Source: JBOGZD01 sp050697155
GTDB lineage: Bacteria; Actinomycetota; Thermoleophilia; Solirubrobacterales; 70-9
NCBI GenBank assembly: GCA_050697155.1
Contig: JBOGZD010000020.1
Span: 1-31,002 of the forward strand
Length of the DNA stretch: 31,002 nucleotides
Direction of reading: 5' to 3'
In this document: positions 15,482-22,996 of the stretch, piece after piece
Layout: every line of letters begins with the position of its first letter
Position numbering within the stretch: position 1 is the first letter of the stretch
Made by a program: the position numbers and the translations under genes
The notes under the pieces: model-generated
The model's database searches: none
What the model saw: only the letters and a program-made list of their open reading frames with translations
What the model was told of the DNA's origin: nothing

Positions 15482-16393
15482 TCACGACGCCGGCGGTGAC
15501 CCGCCGCCGCCTGGCGCGCGCGCGACGACGAGCATGCGATCCCTGAAGTCCGGCGCCCAGATCCGATCCGCGACTCCGGCTGCCGCCGCCAGGTCGACGA
15601 GCAGGCGCGCAACCCGCTCGCTGTAGCCGCCGATCCGGCCCAGGTAGTAGCGGACGGTGAACGCCTTCGGCGCGGTCTCGAACGAGATCGGCTCGAAGCC
15701 TCGGCGCGCGAGCAGGGTGCCGAGGCTGCGCCTGGTGAAGTAGTGGACGTGGGTCGGCACAACCGCCCACCAGCGCCTGCCCATCGCCCGTGCCAGCCGG
15801 CTGCCCGCGTCGGGAAGGGCGAGCGCGACGACGCCGCCGGGCACCAGCGCCGAGGCGATCCGGTCCAGGGCTGCGGCGGCGTCGGCCAGGTGCTCGATCA
15901 CGTCGCCGAGGAAGACCGCCTCGAAGCCCGCCGCCGGGAGGTCGGTGCGCTCGAGGTCGCTGTGGATCACCTCGAGCCCGAGGACGTCTGACGCGTACCG
16001 CGACGCGAACTCGCTCGGCTCGACGCCGAGCGTGCGCCAGCCGCGCTCACGCGCCTCGGCGAGCAGGAAGCCGACCCAGCAGCCGAGGTCGAGGAGGGCG
16101 CCGCGGTCGACGTGTGCTTCGACGCGGTCGAGGATCCAGCGCGCGGTCTCGCGCTGCCCCTCCTCCTCCTCGATGTAGTCCTCTGACTCGGCCTCCCCGT
16201 AGGCCTCTGCAAGCTCGGCGGCGGCGGGGAAGCGATCGAGCTGCATGTGGGTGCAGCGCGTACAGCGGACGATGTCGCCGAGAGCGGTGCCGAACCGATC
16301 GGTGGTGGGGATCAGACCCCTGTTGCCGATGTCTCCGGCGACGCCGAAGTGAGGCACGAGGCCCCCGGAACCGCAGGCGGCGCAGGTTGGCAC
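15482..16393 (-). CDS. Class I methyltransferase with N-terminal zinc ribbon
   Basis: A 303-aa protein. The N-terminus has two CxxC pairs (CAAC near residue 4 and CTRC near residue 44) that would bind one zinc, as in several sugar-modifying methyltransferases. The SAM domain then shows LDLGCWVGFLLAEARERGW (motif I), a GVEPSEF strand-2 end, FLGDVIEHLADAAAAL and LALPDAGSRLARAMG. A C-terminal aromatic block follows (HYFTRRSLGTLLARRGFEP). The start GTG 16393 places the first CxxC at the very N-terminus and sits 8 nt after a TAGCCT box; the frame stays open upstream but would run antisense into the divergent gene. The layout is that of family members that methylate deoxysugars or polyketide-type sugars, so an activated sugar is a reasonable but unproven substrate. 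Confidence 0.83.
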   Translation of the reverse strand: MPTCAACGSGGLVPHFGVAGDIGNRGLIPTTDRFGTALGDIVRCTRCTHMQLDRFPAAAELAEAYGEAESEDYIEEEEGQRETARWILDRVEAHVDRGALLDLGCWVGFLLAEARERGWRTLGVEPSEFASRYASDVLGLEVIHSDLERTDLPAAGFEAVFLGDVIEHLADAAAALDRIASALVPGGVVALALPDAGSRLARAMGRRWWAVVPTHVHYFTRRSLGTLLARRGFEPISFETAPKAFTVRYYLGRIGGYSERVARLLVDLAAAAGVADRIWAPDFRDRMLVVARAPGGGGSPPAS

Positions 16394-16401
16394 GGCCGCG
16401 C

Positions 16402-16407
16402 AGGCTA
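16402..16407 (-). promoter_or_regulatory. -10 box of the zinc-ribbon methyltransferase
   Basis: TAGCCT on the minus strand lies 8 nt before GTG 16393. A GGAGG directly upstream of it lies too far from the start to act as a ribosome binding site. Confidence 0.45.
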
Positions 16408-16435
16408 CCTCCTCGCGCCCGATCCGCGGGGCTGG

Positions 16436-16441
16436 GAAGAT
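16436..16441 (+). promoter_or_regulatory. Weak -10-like box of the GtrB-type gene
   Basis: GAAGAT keeps the conserved A and final T of a -10 box but lacks the first T. It lies 9 nt before ATG 16451, the same spacing as its neighbours, which favours that start over ATG 16511. Confidence 0.3.
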
Positions 16442-16450
16442 GCGGTCGCG

Positions 16451-17509
16451 ATGAGTGACCAGGACGCGGTCGCGGTGGAGGAGCTCGGTGGCGCCCCCGA
16501 GAGGCCGGTCATGCGTGAGCCGGACCTGGTGAGCGTCGTCTCGCCGGTCTTCGACGAGGAAGAGACGCTGCGTGCCTTCCACGACCGCGTGGTGTCCGCG
16601 CTCGCCGGGCTCGACCTCGAGCTGGTGCTCGTCGACGACGGGTCGCGAGACGCGACCCCGCGGATCCTCGCCGAGCTCGCCGCGGGCGACCCGCGGATCA
16701 AGGTCGTCTCGCTATCGCGCAACTTCGGCCACCAGGCGGCGCTGACGGCCGGGCTCGACAACGCCCGCGGCGACGCCGTCGTGATGCTCGACTCGGACCT
16801 CCAGGACCCGCCCGAGCTGATCCCGACGATGCTCGACCACTGGCGGCGCGGCTCCGACGTCGTCTTCGCCGTGCGCACCGTTCGCACCGGGGAGACGCGA
16901 CTCAAGCTCGCCACCGCGAGCTGGTTCTATCGGCTGTTCTCGCGCCTTGCCCAGATCGAGCTGACCCGCAACTCCGGCGACTTCCGCCTCCTCGACCGCC
17001 GCGCCCTCGATGCGCTCGGCGCGATGCGCGAGCGCAATCGCTTCCTGCGCGGGATGACCGTGTGGGTCGGTTTCACGCAGACGGCGGTCTCCTATGAGCG
17101 CGACCCGCGACCAGCGGGCGAGACGAAATACACGCCGCGCAAGATGCTGCGCTTCTCGCTCGACGCGATCTCCTCGTTCTCCCACGTCCCGCTCCAGCTC
17201 GCCACGGTGATGGGCTTCATCGTCTCGGCGATCGCCTTCCTCGGGATCCCGATCGCGATCGGCCTCAGGATCGCCGGCGAGTTCGTCCCCGGGATCGCCT
17301 CGGTGCTGCTCGCCGTGCTCCTGCTCGGTGGTATCCAGCTGATCACGGTCGGGATCATCGGCGAGTACCTGGGCCGCGTCTACGACGAGGTCAAGCAACG
17401 CCCCCTCTACGTCGTCCGCGACCGGGTCAACATCTGCGGCCCGATCCGCGACTCCCCGGCTATGGAAACCCACGCGGACCCCGCCGACCGCGAGCGCGCC
17501 CGAACCTAG
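16451..17509 (+). CDS. Polyprenyl-phosphate glycosyltransferase (GtrB/DPM1-like GT2)
   Basis: A 352-aa membrane protein that would transfer a sugar from a nucleotide donor to polyprenyl phosphate on the inner membrane face, supplying lipid-linked sugar for export. The N-terminal GT-A domain has VSPVFDEEETL, LVLVDDGSRDATP, the SLSRNFGHQAALTAGLD block and the metal-binding DSDLQDPPE. Two membrane helices follow (ATVMGFIVSAIAFLGIPIAIG and IASVLLAVLLLGGIQLITVGI), then the family's conserved IGEYLGRVYDEVKQRPLYVV. The C-terminus adds a short charged tail. ATG 16451 is preferred for its -10-like box; ATG 16511 would also keep the full domain. It is divergent from the zinc-ribbon methyltransferase across 57 bp. 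Confidence 0.92.
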   Translation: MSDQDAVAVEELGGAPERPVMREPDLVSVVSPVFDEEETLRAFHDRVVSALAGLDLELVLVDDGSRDATPRILAELAAGDPRIKVVSLSRNFGHQAALTAGLDNARGDAVVMLDSDLQDPPELIPTMLDHWRRGSDVVFAVRTVRTGETRLKLATASWFYRLFSRLAQIELTRNSGDFRLLDRRALDALGAMRERNRFLRGMTVWVGFTQTAVSYERDPRPAGETKYTPRKMLRFSLDAISSFSHVPLQLATVMGFIVSAIAFLGIPIAIGLRIAGEFVPGIASVLLAVLLLGGIQLITVGIIGEYLGRVYDEVKQRPLYVVRDRVNICGPIRDSPAMETHADPADRERART

Positions 17510-17670
17510 TGGATCTCCGATCCGCCGCCTCGGCGACGCTCGCGGCGCGGATGCGGCAGCTCAACCGCGTGAGCCGCGGGCACGGCGGCGACGTGGTCGC
17601 CGAGCTGAAAGCCGCACGGCCATCAAGGGTTACGAAGCCCCGCTCGTGTGTGGTGTCTCCGCTGAATTGA
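17509..17670 (+). pseudogene. Possible truncated gene start after the GtrB-type gene
   Basis: A GTG at 17509 overlaps the preceding TAG (TAGTG) and opens a 53-codon frame. The first 35 or so codons have the strong third-position G/C bias of real genes here (LAARMRQLNRVSRGHGGDVV and onward). After about 17615 the bias vanishes and a TGA follows. This looks like the intact 5' end of a coupled gene whose remainder was lost. I do not recognise the family. It could also be a chance frame. Confidence 0.3.
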
Positions 17671-17730
17671 ACTGTGTCGGCCCCATCCCGCAAGTCGACA
17701 TAAAGGGACTCAGCGGAGTTGCAACTTGCG
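17657..17730. repeat. Alternative stem-loop sequence in a lower-GC patch
   Basis: CTCCGCTGA (17657-17665) pairs with TCAGCGGAG (17710-17718). Inside a 9x9-nt internal loop, TGTCG (17675-17679) pairs with CGACA (17696-17700). A competing 7-bp stem joins CGCAAGT (17689-17695) with ACTTGCG (17724-17730), and AGTTGCAACT (17717-17726) is a perfect 10-bp palindrome. The two folds exclude each other. The patch lies in the 296-bp gap before the sulfotransferase gene. No riboswitch class is recognised. Confidence 0.45.
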
Positions 17731-17801
17731 ACCACCAGCGCAACAACACTCACTATTCAACCCTCCGCAAGGCGTGTCTGAATCAAGCGACGCTCGCGGC
17801 G

Positions 17802-17807
17802 TAGAGT
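17802..17807 (+). promoter_or_regulatory. -10 box of the sulfotransferase gene
   Basis: TAGAGT ends 7 nt before GTG 17815. Because the box overlaps the earlier in-frame GTG at 17806, the later GTG is the better start. Confidence 0.45.
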
Positions 17808-17814
17808 GATCGGC

Positions 17815-18852
17815 GTGGCTTTGAGCAACGCCCGAAACCGCCTACGTGCGACGTCGCGCATGCTCGCCGGTCGATGGGGTCGCGACGGGCGTCCAGGCGC
17901 CGGGCGGTTGGAAGCGCGTGAAGTGGTCAGGGGACGCGCCGAACTGCCGTTTGACGACGAGGCGCTCGAGGGGCGGCTGATCTGGATGATGGGATCGCCG
18001 CGGACAGGGACCACGTGGTTGCTGAGGATGCTGATCCATCCCTGGATCCTCAGCGACAAATCGCTGACCGGGATGCGGGCGCCGCTCCGTCTCGGGCGCG
18101 CGGAGCTGCCCGCGGTGTTGCCGATCGACGAGTCCTATCTCCTTCATCACCTGACCCCGCCCAAGCCGCCCGGCCCCGAGCCGGACGAACAACCGGAGCC
18201 ATGGGAGCTGCTGCTCAACAGCCAGCGCGTGGCTGATCCGCCCTACTTCTTCTCGGACGCATTCGCGGCCGCCTGGCAGCCCGAGGTCCGCCGGCTGATC
18301 CTGGTTCGTTTCTGGTCCCAGGTCCAAGCTGCCGAGCGAGAGCACGGGATCGCCGACCCGCTTGTGCTGATCAAGGAACCGAACGGATCGCATGGCGCGG
18401 GGCCACTGATGTCGCTACTGCCCCGCTCGCGGCTCCTGTTCGTGCTCCGCGACGGCCGCGACGTGGTCGACTCCATGGTGGACGCGGCGCAGACGTGGGC
18501 CCCAAGCATCCGCGATCTGGAACAGAGCGCGCAGCGGCTCTTGTACATCCGCGGCCAGTCGTGGCTGTGGCTCAACTTCACGACCGCTGTTCAGAGGGCT
18601 TACGAATCCCACCCTCCTGCGCTCCGGTGGATGGTCCGCTACGAGGACCTGCGACGCGAGCCGGAGCGCACGCTGGCCCAACTCCTCACCTGGCTCGGCC
18701 TCGACTCAAGCGATGCCCACGTGCGCGACGCGGTCGAAACGAACTCCTTTGAGGCGCTTCCGAGGTTCATGAAGGGACCGGGCACCCCTCGTCGCGCCGC
18801 GTCGCCGGCCTCTGGAGGGAGAACGCCACCCCAGAGGAACAGGATGCGATGA
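17815..18852 (+). CDS. PAPS-dependent sulfotransferase, 3' end frameshifted
   Basis: It would transfer sulfate from PAPS to a hydroxyl or amine of a glycan or lipid. The 5'-phosphosulfate loop is GSPRTGTTWLL (60-70), and the 3'-phosphate site is VLRDGRDVVDS (210-220) with the usual Arg and Ser. In the frame as read, the C-terminus degenerates into Pro/Arg/Ser-rich residues after MKGPGTP and stops at 18852. The +2 frame immediately continues with the typical family ending (RRVAGLWRENATPEEQ...GAKLAELGY) to TAG at 18909-18911. One extra C in the CCCC run 18785-18788 restores it. So the gene has lost a base, or the assembly has. The restored protein would be about 365 aa. It converges with the sulfatase-like gene, sharing the stop bases CTAG. 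Confidence 0.85.
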   Translation: MALSNARNRLRATSRMLAGRWGRDGRPGAGRLEAREVVRGRAELPFDDEALEGRLIWMMGSPRTGTTWLLRMLIHPWILSDKSLTGMRAPLRLGRAELPAVLPIDESYLLHHLTPPKPPGPEPDEQPEPWELLLNSQRVADPPYFFSDAFAAAWQPEVRRLILVRFWSQVQAAEREHGIADPLVLIKEPNGSHGAGPLMSLLPRSRLLFVLRDGRDVVDSMVDAAQTWAPSIRDLEQSAQRLLYIRGQSWLWLNFTTAVQRAYESHPPALRWMVRYEDLRREPERTLAQLLTWLGLDSSDAHVRDAVETNSFEALPRFMKGPGTPRRAASPASGGRTPPQRNRMR

Positions 18853-18907
18853 ACGAGATCATGGGCGCGAAGCTGGCCGAGCTCGGGTACGCGCCGGCGG
18901 CGACCGC

Positions 18908-19756
18908 CTAGGGCACGAGACCTTCGACGAACGGCACCTCGAGCACCTTCTCGTGCATGATCGGGCCGTGGCCGAAGTAGCGGTCCTCGCCGAAGAGCTC
19001 GCCGTGGTCGGAGGTGACGATCACCCAGGTGTCGTCGGGAAGCCGGTCGAAGAGGCGGGCGAAGACATCGTCGAGGTAGGAGACTGAGCTCACCTGGCGG
19101 CCGCGTAGCTCCTCGAGCTTCGCCTGATCGAAGAACTCGCGCGGCTCGGTCGGCTCTCCCCGCTCTCCGCCCTCGCCGCCGCCGTCGTCGAGGCGCTTGA
19201 AGACGCCGTGGACGCCGGAGATCCGCGGCCACTTCGACGGGTCCTCGTCGGGGAGCGCATAGGGGTAGTGGGTCTCGCCCACGTTGAGCAGGTGGAAGCT
19301 CGGCCGGTCATCGTGGAACTCCAGCTTCGGCAGCATCGCGGCCATGTCGTTGTGGGTCGGCATCAGCTCGTAGCTGTCGAAATCGCGGTTGATCACCGTG
19401 TGCTCGTTGAGCACCGGCATCGAGACCATCGCGTGGGTCTCATAACCGAGCGAGTGGCGGAGGAAGGTCGGCAGGAAGATCGAGGGCAGCACCCGCTTGA
19501 ACTCCATCGCCTCGATCCCGAGCCGCTCGCCGTAGCGGCGGAAGTCGTCCTTGTAGTACTCCGACGCGTAGACCTCGGGGGGGCTGGTGTGCGGGAGCAG
19601 CCCCATGAGCAGGTTGTAGTGCGAGGGAGCCGTCCAGGTCGCATAGCTCCAGCGCGGCTCGACCTCGCCGATCTGGCGCAGCGTCTGCGGCTGGGCCTCG
19701 ACCCAGGAGTCGTAGCGGAGGCTGTCGAGGACGACGAAGACCAGGTTCCGGGGCAC
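18908..19756 (-). CDS. Short sulfatase-superfamily hydrolase or transferase
   Basis: A 282-aa protein with the superfamily core: VFVVLDSLRYD (Asp11), ATWTAPSHYNLLMG (39-52) and TSDHGELFGED (Asp250, His251). As in the protein at 6208, Thr42 replaces the Cys or Ser nucleophile and His replaces the Arg of C-x-P-x-R. Formylglycine activation is therefore unlikely, and phosphoester or phosphotransfer chemistry is more plausible. It is much shorter than the usual 400-500 aa and ends right after the EVPFVEG strand, lacking the C-terminal subdomain. GTG 19756 follows a TAAGCT box by 9 nt. It lies 33 nt downstream of the flippase gene and converges on the sulfotransferase, so action on the exported glycan is plausible. 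Confidence 0.8.
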   Translation of the reverse strand: MPRNLVFVVLDSLRYDSWVEAQPQTLRQIGEVEPRWSYATWTAPSHYNLLMGLLPHTSPPEVYASEYYKDDFRRYGERLGIEAMEFKRVLPSIFLPTFLRHSLGYETHAMVSMPVLNEHTVINRDFDSYELMPTHNDMAAMLPKLEFHDDRPSFHLLNVGETHYPYALPDEDPSKWPRISGVHGVFKRLDDGGGEGGERGEPTEPREFFDQAKLEELRGRQVSSVSYLDDVFARLFDRLPDDTWVIVTSDHGELFGEDRYFGHGPIMHEKVLEVPFVEGLVP

Positions 19757-19765
19757 GGCGGGAGC

Positions 19766-19771
19766 AGCTTA
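19766..19771 (-). promoter_or_regulatory. -10 box of the short sulfatase-like gene
   Basis: TAAGCT on the minus strand lies 9 nt before GTG 19756, in the 33-bp gap behind the flippase gene. The hexamer is the same as at 6144 and 6193. Confidence 0.45.
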
Positions 19772-19789
19772 GCCGCCGCCCGGGGGCGC

Positions 19790-21361
19790 TCAGGCGGCGG
19801 CCGCGCGCTCGCCGGCGCTCCCGGCCGGGGAGGGCCGCACCGCTCGGCGCAGGTAACCGAGCACCTCGGTGAGCAGTTGGCGCTCGAATATCCACGTGGC
19901 GGCGACCGTCGCCAGCGCGTACAGCCCCAGCTCGGCGAGCGCGAGGCCGAGTGTCCGCTCGGCGTCGACGGCGGCGCGCACGCCGAGAATCAGAACCGTC
20001 GCCGGGACACTCGGCGCGACCGCTCGCACTAGGTGGCGACCGACGTGAAAGCCGCGGAACAGGCGGCTGAGGAAGTAACCGCGGAGCCCGATGTCGACAG
20101 CGACGGCGACCGACATGCCGATGATGTAGCCGTCGAGTCCGATCCAGAGCATCAGCGGCGCCGTGACGAGGGCGAAGATCACGACCGCGACGGCGCCGTT
20201 GATCGCCATCGGCCGGGTCTGGCCGACGGCATTGAAGAAGACCGTCCAGTTGAACGCCACCTGACGGAAGGCCAGGATCAGGCCGAAGGCTTGGAGCAGC
20301 GTCTCCGCCTCGCGCCAGCGCTCGCCGAGCACGTGGGTGACCAGGTCGGGGGCAAAGAGGGCGAGCGCGACCCCGAACGGCATCGCCCACATCAGCGCCA
20401 GCCGGTTCGACTTCGTGAACGTCTCGAAGAGCAGATCGGTTCGATCCTTGACCGCTGCCACGGCCGGGTAGATCGTGCGCCGGATCAGCATGTCGACCCG
20501 GTCGGCGAACATCGCGAAGTTGGTCGCCAGCGCGAGCGCTCCAAGTCCGGCCAAGCCGACGGTGAAGTTGCCGACCACCACCGCGCCCTGCACGATCACC
20601 AGGCTACTGGCGCCGGCGAGCAGCAGCGGCCACGAGAAGGAGAAGTACTCGCGCAGGGTGCCGCGGTCGTACCGCAGCCGGATCGGATACGGGCAAGTGA
20701 CGATCGCGGCGATCGCCCCGCAGACACTGCCCACGAGCACGCCGATGATCAGGCTCCAGTAGCCGAGCCCGGCCGCCGCGAGCGCGATCGTGACCACGCC
20801 GGCGATCACCGGGTCGATCGCCTCGAGCGTGCGCTGGCGGACGAAGCGCATCTGCCGGTAGGCGATCCAGATCGGGGTGTGCAGCGCCGTGGTCAAGAAC
20901 GCCGCGCACAGGACCATGCCGGGGACGAGGATCTCCGGGCGCCCGTAGAGGAGCGCGTAGAGCGGCATCGCCGCCAGCGCCAGGACGAGGAAGACCCCGG
21001 TGTAGGCGAGCTCGAGCGTGAACGCCTTCTGGAAGGCGAGCTCCTGGTCGCCCTCGTCCTGCTGTACGTACTTGTCGGAGATCCCGACCTGCTTCAGCCA
21101 CGAGAGCGTGATCAGGGTCGCGATCAGCAGCCCCCAAAGCCCGTACTCGCTCGTCGTCAGGAACGCCGCGACGGCCACCCGCTGGAGGAGCCCGAAGAAC
21201 GCGAGGCCGACCTGGAAGAGCGAGTTCACGATCCCGCCCCACGCGGTGTGCTCGCGCAGGGTCCGGCCGCCGAGCGCCAGCCTCTCCTCGAGAGGCTCGA
21301 TCGCCGCCTCGACGGCGTCGTCCTCGATGATGCTCGGCGGGGTCAGCGGCCTCTCGGTCAT
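19790..21361 (-). CDS. Oligosaccharide flippase (Wzx/MATE-like)
   Basis: A 523-aa polytopic membrane protein of the polysaccharide transport/MOP superfamily. After a soluble N-terminus of about 40 residues it alternates hydrophobic helices and short loops through to about residue 500, giving roughly 12-14 membrane segments. Typical family features are TSEYGLWGLL near the second helix, ALATNFAMFADRVDMLIRRTIYPAV, and FFNAVGQTRPMA. It would flip lipid-linked oligosaccharide across the cytoplasmic membrane. ATG 21361 overlaps the upstream methyltransferase stop as ATGA, so the start is firm although the frame is open further upstream. It is the only export protein seen in the locus. No Wzy polymerase or ABC exporter is present in the window. 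Confidence 0.92.
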   Translation of the reverse strand: MTERPLTPPSIIEDDAVEAAIEPLEERLALGGRTLREHTAWGGIVNSLFQVGLAFFGLLQRVAVAAFLTTSEYGLWGLLIATLITLSWLKQVGISDKYVQQDEGDQELAFQKAFTLELAYTGVFLVLALAAMPLYALLYGRPEILVPGMVLCAAFLTTALHTPIWIAYRQMRFVRQRTLEAIDPVIAGVVTIALAAAGLGYWSLIIGVLVGSVCGAIAAIVTCPYPIRLRYDRGTLREYFSFSWPLLLAGASSLVIVQGAVVVGNFTVGLAGLGALALATNFAMFADRVDMLIRRTIYPAVAAVKDRTDLLFETFTKSNRLALMWAMPFGVALALFAPDLVTHVLGERWREAETLLQAFGLILAFRQVAFNWTVFFNAVGQTRPMAINGAVAVVIFALVTAPLMLWIGLDGYIIGMSVAVAVDIGLRGYFLSRLFRGFHVGRHLVRAVAPSVPATVLILGVRAAVDAERTLGLALAELGLYALATVAATWIFERQLLTEVLGYLRRAVRPSPAGSAGERAAAA

Positions 21362-22134
21362 CGTCTGCCGGCGATCGTCGTCGCCCGGCGTCGGGCGCGG
21401 CCGCAGAGGAGGCGGATCCGCGCTGCCAACGCCTCGACCGGCGATGGGCTGCCGGGCGAGTAGGCGACGAGGTGGGAGCTGCCGTGATGGATGCGATACG
21501 ACCGCAGCCGCCGGGCGGCCGCGCGGTGAAGCAGCTCGTCGATCGGCAGCTCGTGGTGGATCTGCTGCTCCTCCTCCTCGGGCTTCGGCTCGAGCAGGTT
21601 GACCAGCACGAGGTCGGCCCGGCGCTCCATCTCGACCAGGAAGGCGAAGGGGTCGTCGACGTGCTCGATCACGTCGAAGGCGTAGGCGGCGTCGAAGCCC
21701 TGCGGGACGGCGCGGTCGAGATCGTGAATCGGCGCCTCGACCCCGCGACGCGCGAGCCGCCAGCGCAGGTACTCGGTGCTCGGGTTGTCGAAGTCGGCGA
21801 ACTCGACCTGGTACCCGGCGGCGAGCAGCAGCAGGCCGTCGGAGCCGATCCCGCACCCGTAGTCGAGCACCCGGGCCGGAGGGGGCACCAGCCGCACGAG
21901 CTCGCGCAGGTAGGGCAGCTTGGTCCCGGTCATAGCGAACGCGGTCAGGTTGTAGAGGTAGCCGTGCGAGCTCCGGTAGAACGCCTGCTCGTCGCCGCAG
22001 CGGGAGTACTCCTCGTCGAGCTGCCCCTGATACCTCTGCAGCCTGTCCAGCTCGAACCGATCTCCCAGATAGCGCTCGAGGTCGTCCCGCTCGCGCGCGG
22101 GATCGAGGTCGAGCGCTGGTAGTTTGGCCGCCAT
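21358..22134 (-). CDS. Class I SAM methyltransferase upstream of the flippase
   Basis: A 258-aa methyltransferase with motif I LDYGCGIGSDGLLLLAAGY, a strand-2 end FADFDNPS, and FDAAYAFDVIEHVDDPFAFLVEM as motif II/III. The N-terminal helical region (YLGDRFELDRLQRYQ) precedes an aromatic block (YRSSHGYLYNLTAF). It does not have the WYHT signature. Its ATG (22134-22132) overlaps by two bases the ATG of the divergent methyltransferase D, and a TAGCCT box lies 8 nt before it, inside the coding sequence of D. It is translationally coupled to the flippase by ATGA. The substrate is unknown; linkage with export suggests a glycan precursor. Confidence 0.83.
   Translation of the reverse strand: MAAKLPALDLDPARERDDLERYLGDRFELDRLQRYQGQLDEEYSRCGDEQAFYRSSHGYLYNLTAFAMTGTKLPYLRELVRLVPPPARVLDYGCGIGSDGLLLLAAGYQVEFADFDNPSTEYLRWRLARRGVEAPIHDLDRAVPQGFDAAYAFDVIEHVDDPFAFLVEMERRADLVLVNLLEPKPEEEEQQIHHELPIDELLHRAAARRLRSYRIHHGSSHLVAYSPGSPSPVEALAARIRLLCGRARRRATTIAGRR
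22120..22125 (+). promoter_or_regulatory. -10 box of methyltransferase D
   Basis: TAGTTT ends 7 nt before ATG 22133 and lies inside the opposite gene. An in-frame TTG at 22124 falls within the box and is rejected as a start for that reason. Confidence 0.5.
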
Positions 22135-22996
22135 GTCGACAGAGGCTACGGCGACGCCGGACGACAGCACCCTCTCCGAGCCGGAGCTTCGCGAGGCGAT
22201 CGCGGGCGAGCAGTGGTACCACACCCTCGAGCTCGCGCCTGGGATAGAGACCCCCGGCTGGTTCGACCTCCGCGGGACGGCGTCCAGGATCCTGCCCGCG
22301 TCGCTGGAGGGCATGCGTTGTCTCGACGTCGGCACCTTCGACGGGTTCTGGGCCTTCGAGATGGAGCGCCGCGGAGCCCGGCAGGTGATCGGGATCGACA
22401 TCCTCGATCCCTACCAATGGGATTGGCCCGCCAACAGCGAACAGGAAACCGTCGCAGCGCTGGCGGAGCGCAAACGCGAGGGGGTCGGCTTCGAGCTCGC
22501 CCGCCGCGCGCTCGGCTCGTCGGTCGACCGCCGTGAGCTCAGCATCTACGACCTCGATCCCGAGGAGATCGGCAGCTTCGACCTCGTCTACGTCGGCAGC
22601 CTGCTGCTGCACCTCCGGGATCCGGTCGGGGCATTGATGCGGACGCGCGCGGTGTGCTCGGGGACGTTGATCGTGTGCGACGCAATCGACCTCGCCAAGA
22701 CCCGCCGCTTCTTTCGCCAGCCCGTCGTCACCCTCGACGGCCTCGGCAGGCCATGGTGGTGGAAGCCAAACCTGGCGGCGCTGGGGCGGATGGTCGAGGC
22801 AGCGGGCTATGAGCTGTCCGAGCGCCCTCGGCGCCTGCGCATGACGCTCGGCGCCGGCCACGGACAGCGCCAGTTCAAGCTCCGTTGGCTGGTCAGCTCG
22901 GCGGCCCGCGAGGAGATGATGATCACGTGGCTCGGCGATCCACACGGCGTGGTGGTCGCCCACCCGCGGGCCCGGCCGCGGGTGGGCGCGAGCTGA
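22133..22996 (+). CDS. SAM-dependent methyltransferase, WYHT family (copy D)
   Basis: A 287-aa class I methyltransferase. QWYHTLELAPG (tryptophan at residue 28) is followed by TPGWFDLR, motif I LDVGTFDGFWAFEMERRG, GIDILDPYQWDW, ALGSS, IYDLDPEEIGSFD and LLLHLRDPVGAL. The C-terminal third contains WWWKPNLAALGRM, an aromatic segment that the other copies share in shorter form (WWVPN in C, WWLPN in A) and which may line the acceptor site. Start ATG 22133 sits back to back with the start of the minus-strand methyltransferase (CATG). The stop overlaps the following glycosyltransferase as TGATG, so D and that enzyme form a coupled pair, hinting that the methyl group goes on the residue it adds or accepts. 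Confidence 0.86.
   Translation: MSTEATATPDDSTLSEPELREAIAGEQWYHTLELAPGIETPGWFDLRGTASRILPASLEGMRCLDVGTFDGFWAFEMERRGARQVIGIDILDPYQWDWPANSEQETVAALAERKREGVGFELARRALGSSVDRRELSIYDLDPEEIGSFDLVYVGSLLLHLRDPVGALMRTRAVCSGTLIVCDAIDLAKTRRFFRQPVVTLDGLGRPWWWKPNLAALGRMVEAAGYELSERPRRLRMTLGAGHGQRQFKLRWLVSSAAREEMMITWLGDPHGVVVAHPRARPRVGAS
22143..22148 (-). promoter_or_regulatory. -10 box of the methyltransferase-flippase unit
   Basis: TAGCCT on the minus strand lies 8 nt before ATG 22134 and within the first codons of methyltransferase D. This promoter and that of D overlap, so they cannot be occupied at the same time. Confidence 0.5.

Noticed and set aside
17460..17753. 97-codon minus-strand frame in the gap before the sulfotransferase
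   Set aside because: Composition is Arg/Ser-rich with no family pattern, and no promoter or ribosome site precedes it.
17806..17814. GTG at 17806 as the sulfotransferase start
   Set aside because: It overlaps the TAGAGT box, while GTG 17815 fits the spacing seen at other genes.
20033..21463. Plus-strand frame of more than 470 codons opposite the flippase
   Set aside because: It is very rich in charged residues (Arg, Asp, Glu, His) complementary to membrane-helix codons; a classic shadow of a hydrophobic gene.
22124..22132. TTG as the start of methyltransferase D
   Set aside because: It lies inside the TAGTTT box; the ATG at 22133 has the expected spacing.
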